A stretch of 6,384 nt of DNA from Bacillota bacterium (GTDB lineage: Bacteria; Bacillota; Clostridia; Lachnospirales; Anaerotignaceae), in the NCBI GenBank assembly GCA_017547125.1, contig JAFYQL010000195.1, positions 1-6,384 on the forward strand, given 5' to 3'. The notes beneath the pieces are model-generated. The model had not been told where the DNA came from and searched no databases. It worked only from the letters and a program-made list of their open reading frames with translations. Positions 1-5,779 of this stretch are shown here, one piece after another. A program made the position numbers and the translations under genes. Positions within the stretch are counted from its first letter, which is position 1; the number at the start of each line of letters is the position of its first letter.

Positions 1-559
1 TATCATATCTTTCGGCAAGGATGTTTGAACTCATATCGCCTACGATTGGAACTCCGTTTGTATCAGGAATTCTGCTGTCAGGAATATGTGTGCCGTAGAT
101 AGTGTTGTTAAGTGTAAGGTGGAAGTAGTCTGCTTCCTTATCAAACTTTGCTGGGTCAAGCTCAGGGATGTAGTTGAAAACCTTATCTTCTGATGAAGCA
201 ACTACATTTACTTTGCCGTATTTCTGTGCTTCTTCAATAGCCTTTTTTGAACACTGACCTGTTTTAACATATTCAGCTTTGTTGCTTTTATTCATAAGGT
301 TAAGAGGAACCATAGCAAACTGTGTTGAAGCACCGCCCTGAAGGAAAAGGATTTTGTAGTTTTCAGGTATTGCCATGAGTTCTCTTAATGTAGCCTCTGC
401 ACCAAATATAATTTTTTCATAGTCCTTGGAACGATGGCTCATTTCCATAACAGACATGCCTGAAGTGCCGTATGAAACGAACTCCTTCTGTGCTTTTTCA
501 AGTACTTCCAATGGAAGCATTGAAGGACCTGCTGAAAAATTATAAACTCTGTTACTCAT
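1..559 (-). CDS. serC: Phosphoserine aminotransferase, N-terminal half (runs off left edge)
   Basis: Pyridoxal-phosphate enzyme of cytosolic serine synthesis that converts 3-phosphohydroxypyruvate and glutamate to O-phosphoserine and 2-oxoglutarate; class V aminotransferase family. The visible 186 residues start MSNRVYNFSAGPSMLP, the family hallmark. They continue with SYGTSGMSVMEMSHRS (30-43), the cofactor-phosphate loop QGGASTQFAMVP (74-85), and VGDMSSNI (173-180), whose Asp175 should bind the pyridine nitrogen. Full members have about 360 residues; the Schiff-base lysine should lie just beyond the window. The start is set by AGGGAGG about 8 nt upstream of the ATG. Cys103 sits in TGQCSKKA, where characterised relatives have a Trp that stacks on the cofactor. 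A serine T-box leader lies directly upstream and should control the gene. Family assignment is near certain. Confidence 0.95.
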   Translation of the reverse strand, partial: MSNRVYNFSAGPSMLPLEVLEKAQKEFVSYGTSGMSVMEMSHRSKDYEKIIFGAEATLRELMAIPENYKILFLQGGASTQFAMVPLNLMNKSNKAEYVKTGQCSKKAIEEAQKYGKVNVVASSEDKVFNYIPELDPAKFDKEADYFHLTLNNTIYGTHIPDSRIPDTNGVPIVGDMSSNILAERYD

Positions 560-596
560 ATATTAAACCTCCCTGCGAATTACAAAAACTATAAAT

Positions 597-629
597 AAAA
601 AAACCGTCCCATACGAATGTAAGGGACGG
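597..629 (-). terminator. Attenuator terminator of the serC T-box
   Basis: On the minus strand, CCGTCCC (629-623) pairs with GGGACGG (610-604). An inner TAC/GTA extension lies beyond one U-U mismatch, and seven T follow (603-597). This is the default off structure of the T-box and ends 37 bases before the serC start codon. Confidence 0.88.
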
Positions 630-790
630 AAAATATCCGCGTTGCCACCCAGATTGCCACGGCATAACCGTAACCTCTTTAGTATGCTGTAAAGGGCTAT
701 CCCTTCCGATTCATCACCGGCAGCTCCAAAAGTGGAACACCTTATACACATAACGATTCGCACCACACATCGTCTCTCTGAAAAGCTTTT
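597..790 (-). promoter_or_regulatory. T-box riboswitch, tRNA-Ser responsive, upstream of serC
   Basis: Leader RNA that binds tRNA and lets transcription continue into serC when the tRNA is uncharged. Read on the minus strand, the base of Stem I pairs AGCUUU (787-782) with GGAGCU (727-722). Inside are the AGAGAG element (779-774) and a distal hairpin closed by ACGAU/AUCGU (773-769 with 757-753). The likely specifier is UCC (736-734, Ser), followed by the usual conserved purine A. Further hairpins include AAGGG/CCCUU. The T-box core UGGGUGGCAACGCGG lies at 651-637, with CCGUG/CGCGG able to form the antiterminator helix. The acceptor-pairing bulge reads UGGC; its variable base C matches the discriminator G of tRNA-Ser. 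A terminator follows. Class is certain; serine specificity rests on two independent positions plus the gene controlled. Confidence 0.94.
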
Positions 791-846
791 AAGGTTTAGT
801 TTTTGTAAAAGCGCTGTTTTAAAAATATTCACTTAAATTACAAATA

Positions 847-874
847 ATTATACCATACATAAAAAATAATTCAA
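847..874 (-). promoter_or_regulatory. Promoter of the serC T-box transcript
   Basis: On the minus strand, TTGAAT (874-869), a 16-base spacer and a perfect TATAAT (852-847) with an extended TG motif (TGGTATAAT). Transcription would start near 840, about 50 bases before Stem I of the T-box. This is sigma-A type by sequence only. Confidence 0.65.
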
Positions 875-883
875 TAGGTATTT

Positions 884-898
884 AGCATAATGTATGCT
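884..898. repeat. Short perfect inverted repeat between divergent genes
   Basis: AGCATA (884-889) and TATGCT (893-898) are perfect inverted arms with 3 bases between them. The dyad lies just upstream of the serC leader promoter, centred about 50 bases from its predicted start site, and upstream of the small plus-strand gene. It could be an operator for either direction; in such AT-rich DNA chance is also possible. The rest of the stretch 899-1020 shows no convincing promoter for the rightward gene. Confidence 0.3.
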
Positions 899-1039
899 TT
901 ACATGTACTTTTGTATTTGAAATTATAAATACTTCCTAAAATTAGAGTATATTATTCTGCATTAAAATGATATTAAACTGCATAATATTTTTACCCGAAT
1001 TTTTTCGGTTTATATAAATAATAAAAAGGAGGAGTTTTT

Positions 1040-1207
1040 ATGAACAAGTTTGTAGTTGGTATGGTTACAGGCGGTGCACTTCTTATGGCAGGGGCAGAAT
1101 ATATGATGATGAACAAAACTGCCAGAAGAAAAATGATGACAAAAGGCAAAAAAATAGTTGATAAGGCTGAAAGTGCCCTTGAAGATTTAAGTGCTGAAAT
1201 GTTTTGA
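1040..1207 (+). CDS. Small methionine-rich single-pass membrane protein, function unknown
   Basis: A 55-residue protein I do not recognise as a named family. It begins MNKFVVGMVTGGALLMAGAE: residues 4-24 are a hydrophobic segment with small-residue spacing (Gly7, Gly11, Gly12, Gly18) that could support helix packing. A basic stretch (Lys and Arg, residues 26-39) follows, then a short amphipathic acidic tail (residues 40-53). By the positive-inside rule the tail should face the cytoplasm. Nine of 55 residues are Met, including MMM at 22-24. The start is well set by AAGGAGGAG (1026-1034) ending 5 bases before the ATG, and a strong terminator follows directly, which supports a real gene. The glycine-rich helix with a charged tail is loosely like YtxH-type small proteins, but that is only a resemblance. 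Confidence 0.75.
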   Translation: MNKFVVGMVTGGALLMAGAEYMMMNKTARRKMMTKGKKIVDKAESALEDLSAEMF

Positions 1208-1211
1208 TGCC

Positions 1212-1246
1212 GAAGGCTTCCTTTGTGGAAGCCTTCTTTATATATT
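1212..1246 (+). terminator. Intrinsic terminator after the small membrane protein gene
   Basis: Perfect 10-bp stem GAAGGCTTCC (1212-1221) with GGAAGCCTTC (1227-1236), a 5-base loop, then a T-rich tail (TTTATATATT). It begins 5 bases after the stop codon. The T run is short, so it may be less efficient than the other terminators here. Confidence 0.8.
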
Positions 1247-1281
1247 AACAAATTTGTAAGAAAAAATAATGCTGATTTCAG

Positions 1282-1310
1282 TATGAAATACTTTTTATTT
1301 ATGGTAAAAT
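1282..1310 (+). promoter_or_regulatory. Probable promoter of the SLH protein gene
   Basis: Extended -10 element TGGTAAAAT (TAAAAT at 1305-1310). The -35 region at 17-base spacing (TATGAA, 1282-1287) is poor, so the TG extension would have to compensate. The start site would be near 1317, giving a leader of about 48 bases. Assigned by pattern only. Confidence 0.5.
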
Positions 1311-1364
1311 ATACTTATAAATTTGAGCAGCAAATCCAGCATAAAAATGGAGGGAAGATAAATT

Positions 1365-3692
1365 ATGAAGAAAAAAATGATGGTACTTTTAACAACATCA
1401 GCTATGCTCTTAAATGCAGTTACAGCATCAGCGGCAATTGCTTTTTCAGACATCAACAATGTTCCTTGGGAAGGAGCAAAAACTTACATCCGTAATGTTG
1501 CAGACCTTGGACTTATGGTGGGCGAGCCTGATGGTAATGGCACAAATATCTTCAGAGCAAAAGACAATGTAACTCACGTTGAAGCGATTCAGCTTACATA
1601 CAATCTTCTTAAAGAAGCGGATGAAATTGTTCCTTCAGAAGCCGTAACAAAAAAATGGCAGAAAATAATGGATGGATACAAAATTCCTTCATGGGCTTGT
1701 GAAGCAGTTGGATATTCTCTTGAAAAGAAAATTATCACAACTGATGATTTAAGATACTTTATGGTTGATGGAAAGAGCAAAGATGCAACAAGACAGGACG
1801 TTGCAGAAATCTTCGGCAAGGGCCTTGCAGAAGTTTATGATGTAAATGAAAAACCTTTGCTTACATTCAACGACAGTGCAAAAATAGCAGAAGATGCAGC
1901 GCCTTATGTTGAACTTCTTTCAAACCTTAATATCCTTGTTGGCGACAACAACAAAAACTTTAACCCTGCAAAAGATATCAACAGAGCAGAAATGGCTGTT
2001 ATGGTTTCAAAAACACACGATGTTTTAAGCGGTACAGTTCTTCCGGGTGCATCAAGCAAAATTGCTGGTACAATTTCAAGCATCTACGTTGCAACAGACA
2101 AAACAAAAACTATCACAGTAATCGGTGAAAACGGAAATACATATCAGTTCAAGGGCAGCAATATCACTCCTGTTTCATACAACGGCACAGCAGTTGAATT
2201 TATGGACCTTACTGCAGGCGATGGCGTAACTGTTGAATATGTTGGCAAAGATATTGTTAACATAATTCTTACACATGACGCATATGATGTTTATGCTGAC
2301 TTTACAGTTGGTACAATAAACTATATGGGCGAAAACAGTGTAACTGTTAACCTTCCTGAAGGAGGAATCAAGCAGTTCAAAACTCTTCGCAGCACAGTAA
2401 TTACATTTAACGGCGAAGTGGTTGATTACAGAACAATTACTGATGTTGTTGATAAAGGTGTTGATGTAAACGTTACAGTAACACTTCTTAACGAAGACTA
2501 TGCATTTTCAGTTGCAGCAACCGGTGAAGTTGGCGTTGTGGAAGGCAGATTACTTGCTGTTGACAGAGAAGGCATTAAGATGAAATATCACGGCGGAGAC
2601 AAGGCAGACTATGAATTCGCTAAAGATATGACTATCAAATATGAAGGTCAGAAAATTGAAATCGAAGATTTAATGATTCACTTCCAGAATGACGAAGACC
2701 TTTTCCTTAAGGCTAAGATTGACGAAAAAGACAGAATTTCTGCACTTGAAGTTACTGTTGATACAGAAGGCGGCAAGGTATGGGGCGTAGTTAAGGGCGT
2801 TTCAGAAGATAAGGTTAACGTATATTCAGGCTCAACATACGTTTCATATTACTTTGAGGAAAAAGCAACAATCACTCTTGACGGCAGAAAATCATCTCTT
2901 GAAGAACTTGATGCTATCCATGAAAGAGGCACAGACTTTACAATCACATTATTCCTTAACAGCAAGGGTAATGTTGTATCAGCTGAAGCTGAACTTCAGG
3001 ATAAGACAGCCGGCAAGATTACAAAATTAACTGAAGAATACATTGAAATCAAAACAGAATACGGCAAAAACTATAAGTTCTATCTTGATGAAAATGCAAT
3101 TGTAAAATTCAGCGGCAAAACAAACGAAACTGTGAAAGACCTTATTGCAGTGTATGACAAGGGCACAACAGAAGTTAAACTTGATTTTACTGAAGGTGAT
3201 CTTGTAACAAGAATTATTGCTTATGTTGACTGGGAAGAATTTTCAACAACAAGAGGCGAAATTGAAGGCGCTGAAACAAACTCAATTACTATCAAAAATG
3301 AAACATACGACATGGATGCTGAAACAACAGTAGTGGTTGACGGCAAACAGATTGTTTCATACGATTTATACGACCTTTACAGAAACGGTGTTGTAATGGA
3401 TGTTTATGCTACAATAGTTGACGGCTATGCAGAAAAACTTGAAGTTGAAACAATCGGTGCAAAGGGTTATATGGAAAACTTTACACACAACAAAATTGCA
3501 GTAAAGGGTGCTCTTAAATCAAAGGACTACAAACTTGCAGACACTGTTGTAATCAAGATTGATAAAGAAAAAGCTACAGGCAACATCGATGATCTTTTTG
3601 ACAGATGGAAACATGGCGGAAAAGATTACTATGTTGAAGTTAAGATTTTTGAAGGCGAAGTAGTAAGAATTGATGCTGAAACAATAAGATAA
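1365..3692 (+). CDS. Exported SLH-domain surface protein with seven C-terminal repeats
   Basis: A 775-residue secreted protein, probably a cell-wall-bound surface or S-layer-type protein. A Sec signal peptide covers residues 1-23/24 (MKKK, hydrophobic core, ASA-A cleavage site). Three SLH domains follow: about 27-86 (starts FSDI, ends with the variant VTHVEA), about 96-158 (diverged; ATRQD at 141-145) and about 167-222 (FNDS start, NRAE at 206-209). In known families SLH triplets bind pyruvylated secondary wall polymer. Residues 234-775 form seven diverged beta-rich repeats of about 77 residues. There is no LPxTG motif, no C-terminal membrane helix and no recognisable catalytic motif. The start is set by GGAGGG (1349-1354) 10 bases before the ATG and by the signal peptide directly after it. 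Family assignment is firm; the role of the repeat region is unknown. Confidence 0.95.
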   Translation: MKKKMMVLLTTSAMLLNAVTASAAIAFSDINNVPWEGAKTYIRNVADLGLMVGEPDGNGTNIFRAKDNVTHVEAIQLTYNLLKEADEIVPSEAVTKKWQKIMDGYKIPSWACEAVGYSLEKKIITTDDLRYFMVDGKSKDATRQDVAEIFGKGLAEVYDVNEKPLLTFNDSAKIAEDAAPYVELLSNLNILVGDNNKNFNPAKDINRAEMAVMVSKTHDVLSGTVLPGASSKIAGTISSIYVATDKTKTITVIGENGNTYQFKGSNITPVSYNGTAVEFMDLTAGDGVTVEYVGKDIVNIILTHDAYDVYADFTVGTINYMGENSVTVNLPEGGIKQFKTLRSTVITFNGEVVDYRTITDVVDKGVDVNVTVTLLNEDYAFSVAATGEVGVVEGRLLAVDREGIKMKYHGGDKADYEFAKDMTIKYEGQKIEIEDLMIHFQNDEDLFLKAKIDEKDRISALEVTVDTEGGKVWGVVKGVSEDKVNVYSGSTYVSYYFEEKATITLDGRKSSLEELDAIHERGTDFTITLFLNSKGNVVSAEAELQDKTAGKITKLTEEYIEIKTEYGKNYKFYLDENAIVKFSGKTNETVKDLIAVYDKGTTEVKLDFTEGDLVTRIIAYVDWEEFSTTRGEIEGAETNSITIKNETYDMDAETTVVVDGKQIVSYDLYDLYRNGVVMDVYATIVDGYAEKLEVETIGAKGYMENFTHNKIAVKGALKSKDYKLADTVVIKIDKEKATGNIDDLFDRWKHGGKDYYVEVKIFEGEVVRIDAETIR
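2064..3692 (+). repeat. Seven tandem diverged protein repeats (about 77 residues each)
   Basis: Protein-level repeats within the SLH protein, not DNA repeats. Units lie at roughly residues 234-302, 313-386, 390-466, 470-544, 549-621, 629-697 and 699-775. Each begins with Gly plus alternating hydrophobic residues and has a central strand-turn motif. The motifs are VSYNG, VITFNG, IKYEG, ITLDG, VKFSG, VVVDG and, in the last, IKIDK. Each is followed by an acidic/Leu segment (for example EDL, EEL, KDL, YDL, DDL) and ends with a strand pattern such as VVSAEAEL or VVRIDAETI. The central Gly falls at residues 274, 350, 428, 507, 584 and 660, and the equivalent Lys at 734: steps of 76, 78, 79, 77, 76 and 74. 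Confidence 0.8.
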
Positions 3693-3697
3693 CAAAT

Positions 3698-3731
3698 AAA
3701 AACTGTATGGAATTTTCCATACAGTTTTTTT
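3698..3731 (+). terminator. Intrinsic terminator of the SLH protein gene
   Basis: AACTGTATGGA (3701-3711) pairs with TCCATACAGTT (3716-3726) around a 4-base loop, followed by a run of T to 3731. The run of A on the left side means it could also act weakly in the other direction. Confidence 0.88.
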
Positions 3732-3735
3732 GTAC

Positions 3736-3766
3736 AAAAAAAGAGTACGGATAAATCCGTACTCTT
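3736..3766 (-). terminator. Intrinsic terminator of the dehydratase gene (ilvD)
   Basis: On the minus strand AAGAGTACGGA (3766-3756) pairs with TCCGTACTCTT (3751-3741) around a 4-base loop, followed by a T run ending at 3736. It lies about 23 bases after the ilvD stop codon and only 4 bases from the opposing terminator, so the two units are insulated tail to tail. Confidence 0.88.
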
Positions 3767-3788
3767 AATTTTTAAGTTAGTTATCGAA

Positions 3789-5468
3789 TTAGCATTCGAT
3801 GATAGCACCCTTAGAAGCTGATGCAGCAACTCTTGAGTAGAGTCTGAGGTAACCTTCTGGGATCTGTTTTTCTGGTTTCTTCCAGTTTTTAAGTCTTTCA
3901 GCGATTTCTTCGTCTGTAACGTCAACGAGTTCAAGAACGCCTTCGTGTACGTTAAGGTGGATTCTGTCGCCGTCCTGAACAACAGCAAGTGGGCCGCCGT
4001 CAGCAGCTTCAGGAGAAATGTGACCTACGAAGCAACCGTTGTTTGTACCTGAGAAACGACCGTCTGTGATAAGAGCTGTTGAAAGGTGAAGACCCTGACC
4101 ATAGAGGTACTTCATAGCTTTGTACATTTCTCTCATACCAGGACCACCTTTAGGACCTTCGTATCTAACTACTACACAGTGGCCAGGTTTAACTCTGCCG
4201 TCAAGGATAGCTTCTTCAGCATCTTCTTCACAGTCGAAGCAGATAGCTGTACCTGTGAAATCGTGAAGTGATGGGTCGAATGCGCCTGGTTTTGTGATAC
4301 CTGTGTCAGGAGCAAGGTTACCCTTAAGAACTGCGATACCGCCAGTTGGAGCAAATGGGTTTTCTCTTGTCTTGATAAGGTCTGGGTTTTCTGGGTAAAT
4401 GAATTTAGCTTTGCTAAGAGCTTCGCCAAGTGTGCATGCATCAACTGTCATAACGCTTGTGTCAAGAAGATCGCCAAGGTTCTGCATTACTCTCTGCATA
4501 CCACCAGCTTTGTAGAAGTCTTCAAGTGACCAGTTAGATGCTGGGTAAATTCTAGCAAGCTGTGGAGTTGTTTTGTTGAGAATACCAAATTCTTCAACAA
4601 CGTTCCAATCTTTGATACCAGCTTCAAGAGCGATAGCTGGAAGGTGGAGACAAGCATTTGTTGAACCACAAACTGCCATTGTAGCGATGATTGAGTTTCT
4701 GATAGATGCTTTTGTGATGATGTCTCTAGGTCTGATGTTTTTGATTGTAAGTTCAACAATCTTACGACCTGTTTCATATGAATATCTTAATCTGTCAGCA
4801 TAAACAGCAGGAACTACTGCTGAACCTGAAAGTGACATACCAAGAGCTTCGATAGCACAACCCATTGTGTTAGCTGTACCGAAGAATGAACATGAACCGC
4901 AACCTGGACAGCAAGCGTCTACAAGTGTGTCAAGTTCTTCCTGTGTAATTTTACCTGCTGAAAGCATACCCATAGCTTCGTCAGGAGCTGTACCGTCTGA
5001 TTTTCTGCCGTCGAATTCGATACCGCCAAGCATTGGACCGCCGTTGATAAGGATAGCTGGAACGTTAAGTCTAGCAGCTGCCATAATCATACCAGGAACG
5101 ATTTTGTCACATGATGCAAGAAGAACTACAGCGTCAAGCTGGTGAGCCTGAACCATAAGTTCAACTGAGTTACAGATAACTTCTCTTGAAGGAAGGATAT
5201 AGCTCATACCGATGTGGCCCTGTGCGATACCGTCGCAGCAAGCCATAACGCCGAATTCACAAGCTGTACCGCCAGCAGCATAAATACCTCTCTTAACGTA
5301 TTCTGCTACCTGGTTAAGGTTGTAGTGGCCTGGAACAAGCTGGTTCCATGAGTTTGCAATACCAATTCTAGGCTTCTTGTCTGAAAGTTCGTCTTCAGAA
5401 TAACCCATAGCTTTGAAGTAGCCTTTGTAGGATAACTGCATTAATTCTGCGCTTCTGAACTGTGTCAT
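3789..5468 (-). CDS. ilvD: Dihydroxy-acid dehydratase (IlvD/Edd family)
   Basis: A complete 559-residue cytosolic Fe-S dehydratase, normal length for the family. IlvD removes water from 2,3-dihydroxy-3-methyl acids to give the 2-keto precursors of valine, leucine and isoleucine. Visible motifs are NSWNQLVPGH (39-48), DGIAQGHIGM (79-88), and ASCDKIVPGM (118-127) with cluster ligand Cys120 and Lys122 at the carbamylated-lysine position. Then come CCPGCGSCSFFGTANTM (186-202) with Cys193, GGPGMREM (441-448) with metal ligand Glu447, and TDGRFSG (468-474) with likely catalytic Ser473. Pro-Gly-His at 46-48 replaces the Pro-Cys-Asn typical of [2Fe-2S] members, so the E. coli-like oxygen-sensitive [4Fe-4S] type is more likely. 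The start is set by GAGGGG 9 bases upstream. No ilv neighbour is visible, and sugar-acid dehydratases share this fold, so the substrate is inferred. Proline codons are mostly CCA, unlike the SLH gene. Confidence 0.88.
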   Translation of the reverse strand: MTQFRSAELMQLSYKGYFKAMGYSEDELSDKKPRIGIANSWNQLVPGHYNLNQVAEYVKRGIYAAGGTACEFGVMACCDGIAQGHIGMSYILPSREVICNSVELMVQAHQLDAVVLLASCDKIVPGMIMAAARLNVPAILINGGPMLGGIEFDGRKSDGTAPDEAMGMLSAGKITQEELDTLVDACCPGCGSCSFFGTANTMGCAIEALGMSLSGSAVVPAVYADRLRYSYETGRKIVELTIKNIRPRDIITKASIRNSIIATMAVCGSTNACLHLPAIALEAGIKDWNVVEEFGILNKTTPQLARIYPASNWSLEDFYKAGGMQRVMQNLGDLLDTSVMTVDACTLGEALSKAKFIYPENPDLIKTRENPFAPTGGIAVLKGNLAPDTGITKPGAFDPSLHDFTGTAICFDCEEDAEEAILDGRVKPGHCVVVRYEGPKGGPGMREMYKAMKYLYGQGLHLSTALITDGRFSGTNNGCFVGHISPEAADGGPLAVVQDGDRIHLNVHEGVLELVDVTDEEIAERLKNWKKPEKQIPEGYLRLYSRVAASASKGAIIEC

Positions 5469-5506
5469 ATTTTGTTTCCCCTCTCATATAATATATTTTT
5501 TATAAT

Positions 5507-5563
5507 TTACGCCCTAAACAGTGCCCGTTGAATAAGGCTTTTAATATGAAGTAATAAAGGCAC
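5507..5563 (-). CDS. Possible leucine-rich leader peptide of ilvD
   Basis: An 18-codon reading frame within the ilvD 5' leader. It starts at GTG (5563-5561) with AAGGA (5574-5570) 6 bases upstream, and ends at TAA (5509-5507), 38 bases before the ilvD ATG. Five of 18 residues are Leu, including the consecutive codons TTA-TTA-CTT (5557-5549), and two are Ile, as expected for a branched-chain attenuator peptide. Against it: GTG start, AT-rich DNA naturally yields Leu and Ile codons, and no U-tailed terminator hairpin lies between it and ilvD. If real, control would more likely act on translation. Confidence 0.3.
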   Translation of the reverse strand: MPLLLHIKSLIQRALFRA

Positions 5564-5584
5564 AAAGTTTCCTTATAACACTCC

Positions 5585-5620
5585 AATATTACTAATATTT
5601 TAACAAACGAACGTGTTAAA
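5585..5620. promoter_or_regulatory. Two dyads overlapping the ilvD promoter core (candidate operator)
   Basis: A perfect 15-bp dyad, AATATTA and TAATATT around one base (5585-5599), overlaps the -10 end and the start site. A second dyad, TTTAACA (5599-5605) and TGTTAAA (5614-5620) with 8 bases between, sits within the -35/-10 spacer. A bound dimer would block RNA polymerase. I cannot match either to a known regulator, and the first is all A/T apart from its centre, so chance is a real alternative. Confidence 0.35.
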
Positions 5621-5625
5621 GTCAA
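5597..5625 (-). promoter_or_regulatory. Promoter of ilvD
   Basis: On the minus strand TTGACT (5625-5620), a 17-base spacer and TAAAAT (5602-5597): near consensus for the main sigma factor. Transcription would start near 5590, leaving a leader of about 120 bases. Inverted repeats overlap the -10, fill the spacer and lie around or just upstream of the -35, suggesting regulation. Confidence 0.78.
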
Positions 5626-5660
5626 CTGTATAGGGTTAAAGTACAGTTTTAAAAGTGTAC
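5624..5660. promoter_or_regulatory. Overlapping dyads upstream of the ilvD -35 (candidate regulator site)
   Basis: AACTGTA (5624-5630) and TACAGTT (5642-5648) are perfect 7-bp inverted arms with 11 bases between, reaching into the -35. The second arm is also part of a 20-bp dyad at 5641-5660, with GTACA and TGTAC arms around a TTTTAAAA core and one mismatched pair, centred about 60 bases upstream of the predicted start. Two sites sharing a half-site suggest alternative binding by one dimeric regulator; the identity is unknown. The remaining stretch 5661-5733 holds no gene I can support, only a purine-rich run near 5694-5715. Confidence 0.4.
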
Positions 5661-5733
5661 AAAAACAAGAGAAATTTTGGTAAAAATGTTACAAAGTGAA
5701 GGGGAAGAAGAGAGTTTGTGTGTTTATAGGTTA

Positions 5734-5771
5734 TAAAAAACAAAAGCAGACTTTATTACAAAGTCTGCTTT
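5734..5771 (-). terminator. Intrinsic terminator of the DUF445 gene
   Basis: AAAGCAGACTTT and AAAGTCTGCTTT form a 12-bp perfect stem (5760-5771 with 5743-5754) around a 5-base loop. On the minus strand a T-rich tail TTTTGTTTTTT follows. It begins 8 bases after the stop codon of the gene. Confidence 0.88.
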
Positions 5772-5779
5772 GATAAATT

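Noticed and set aside
563..832. 89-residue minus-strand open frame between serC and its promoter
   Set aside because: It lies across the T-box riboswitch and terminator, which explain the sequence fully; the protein shows no family features.
995..1008. Small hairpin CCGAA/TTCGG as a possible terminator
   Set aside because: Only 5 bp with no adjoining T run on either strand, and it sits upstream of a gene start, not after a gene.
3629..3988. 119-residue minus-strand open frame spanning the two terminators
   Set aside because: It overlaps the ends of both convergent genes in another frame and crosses two strong terminators.
4172..4777. Minus-strand frames of 90 and 96 residues inside the dehydratase gene
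   Set aside because: Shadow frames of ilvD; their Leu/Ser/Gln-rich composition is typical of out-of-frame translation.
5470..5590. T-box or known branched-chain riboswitch upstream of ilvD
   Set aside because: No T-box core sequence, specifier stem or terminator is present in the leader.
5686..5736. 16-codon plus-strand frame in the gap between ilvD and the DUF445 gene
   Set aside because: Weak ribosome binding site, no recognisable features, and it runs into the opposing terminator.
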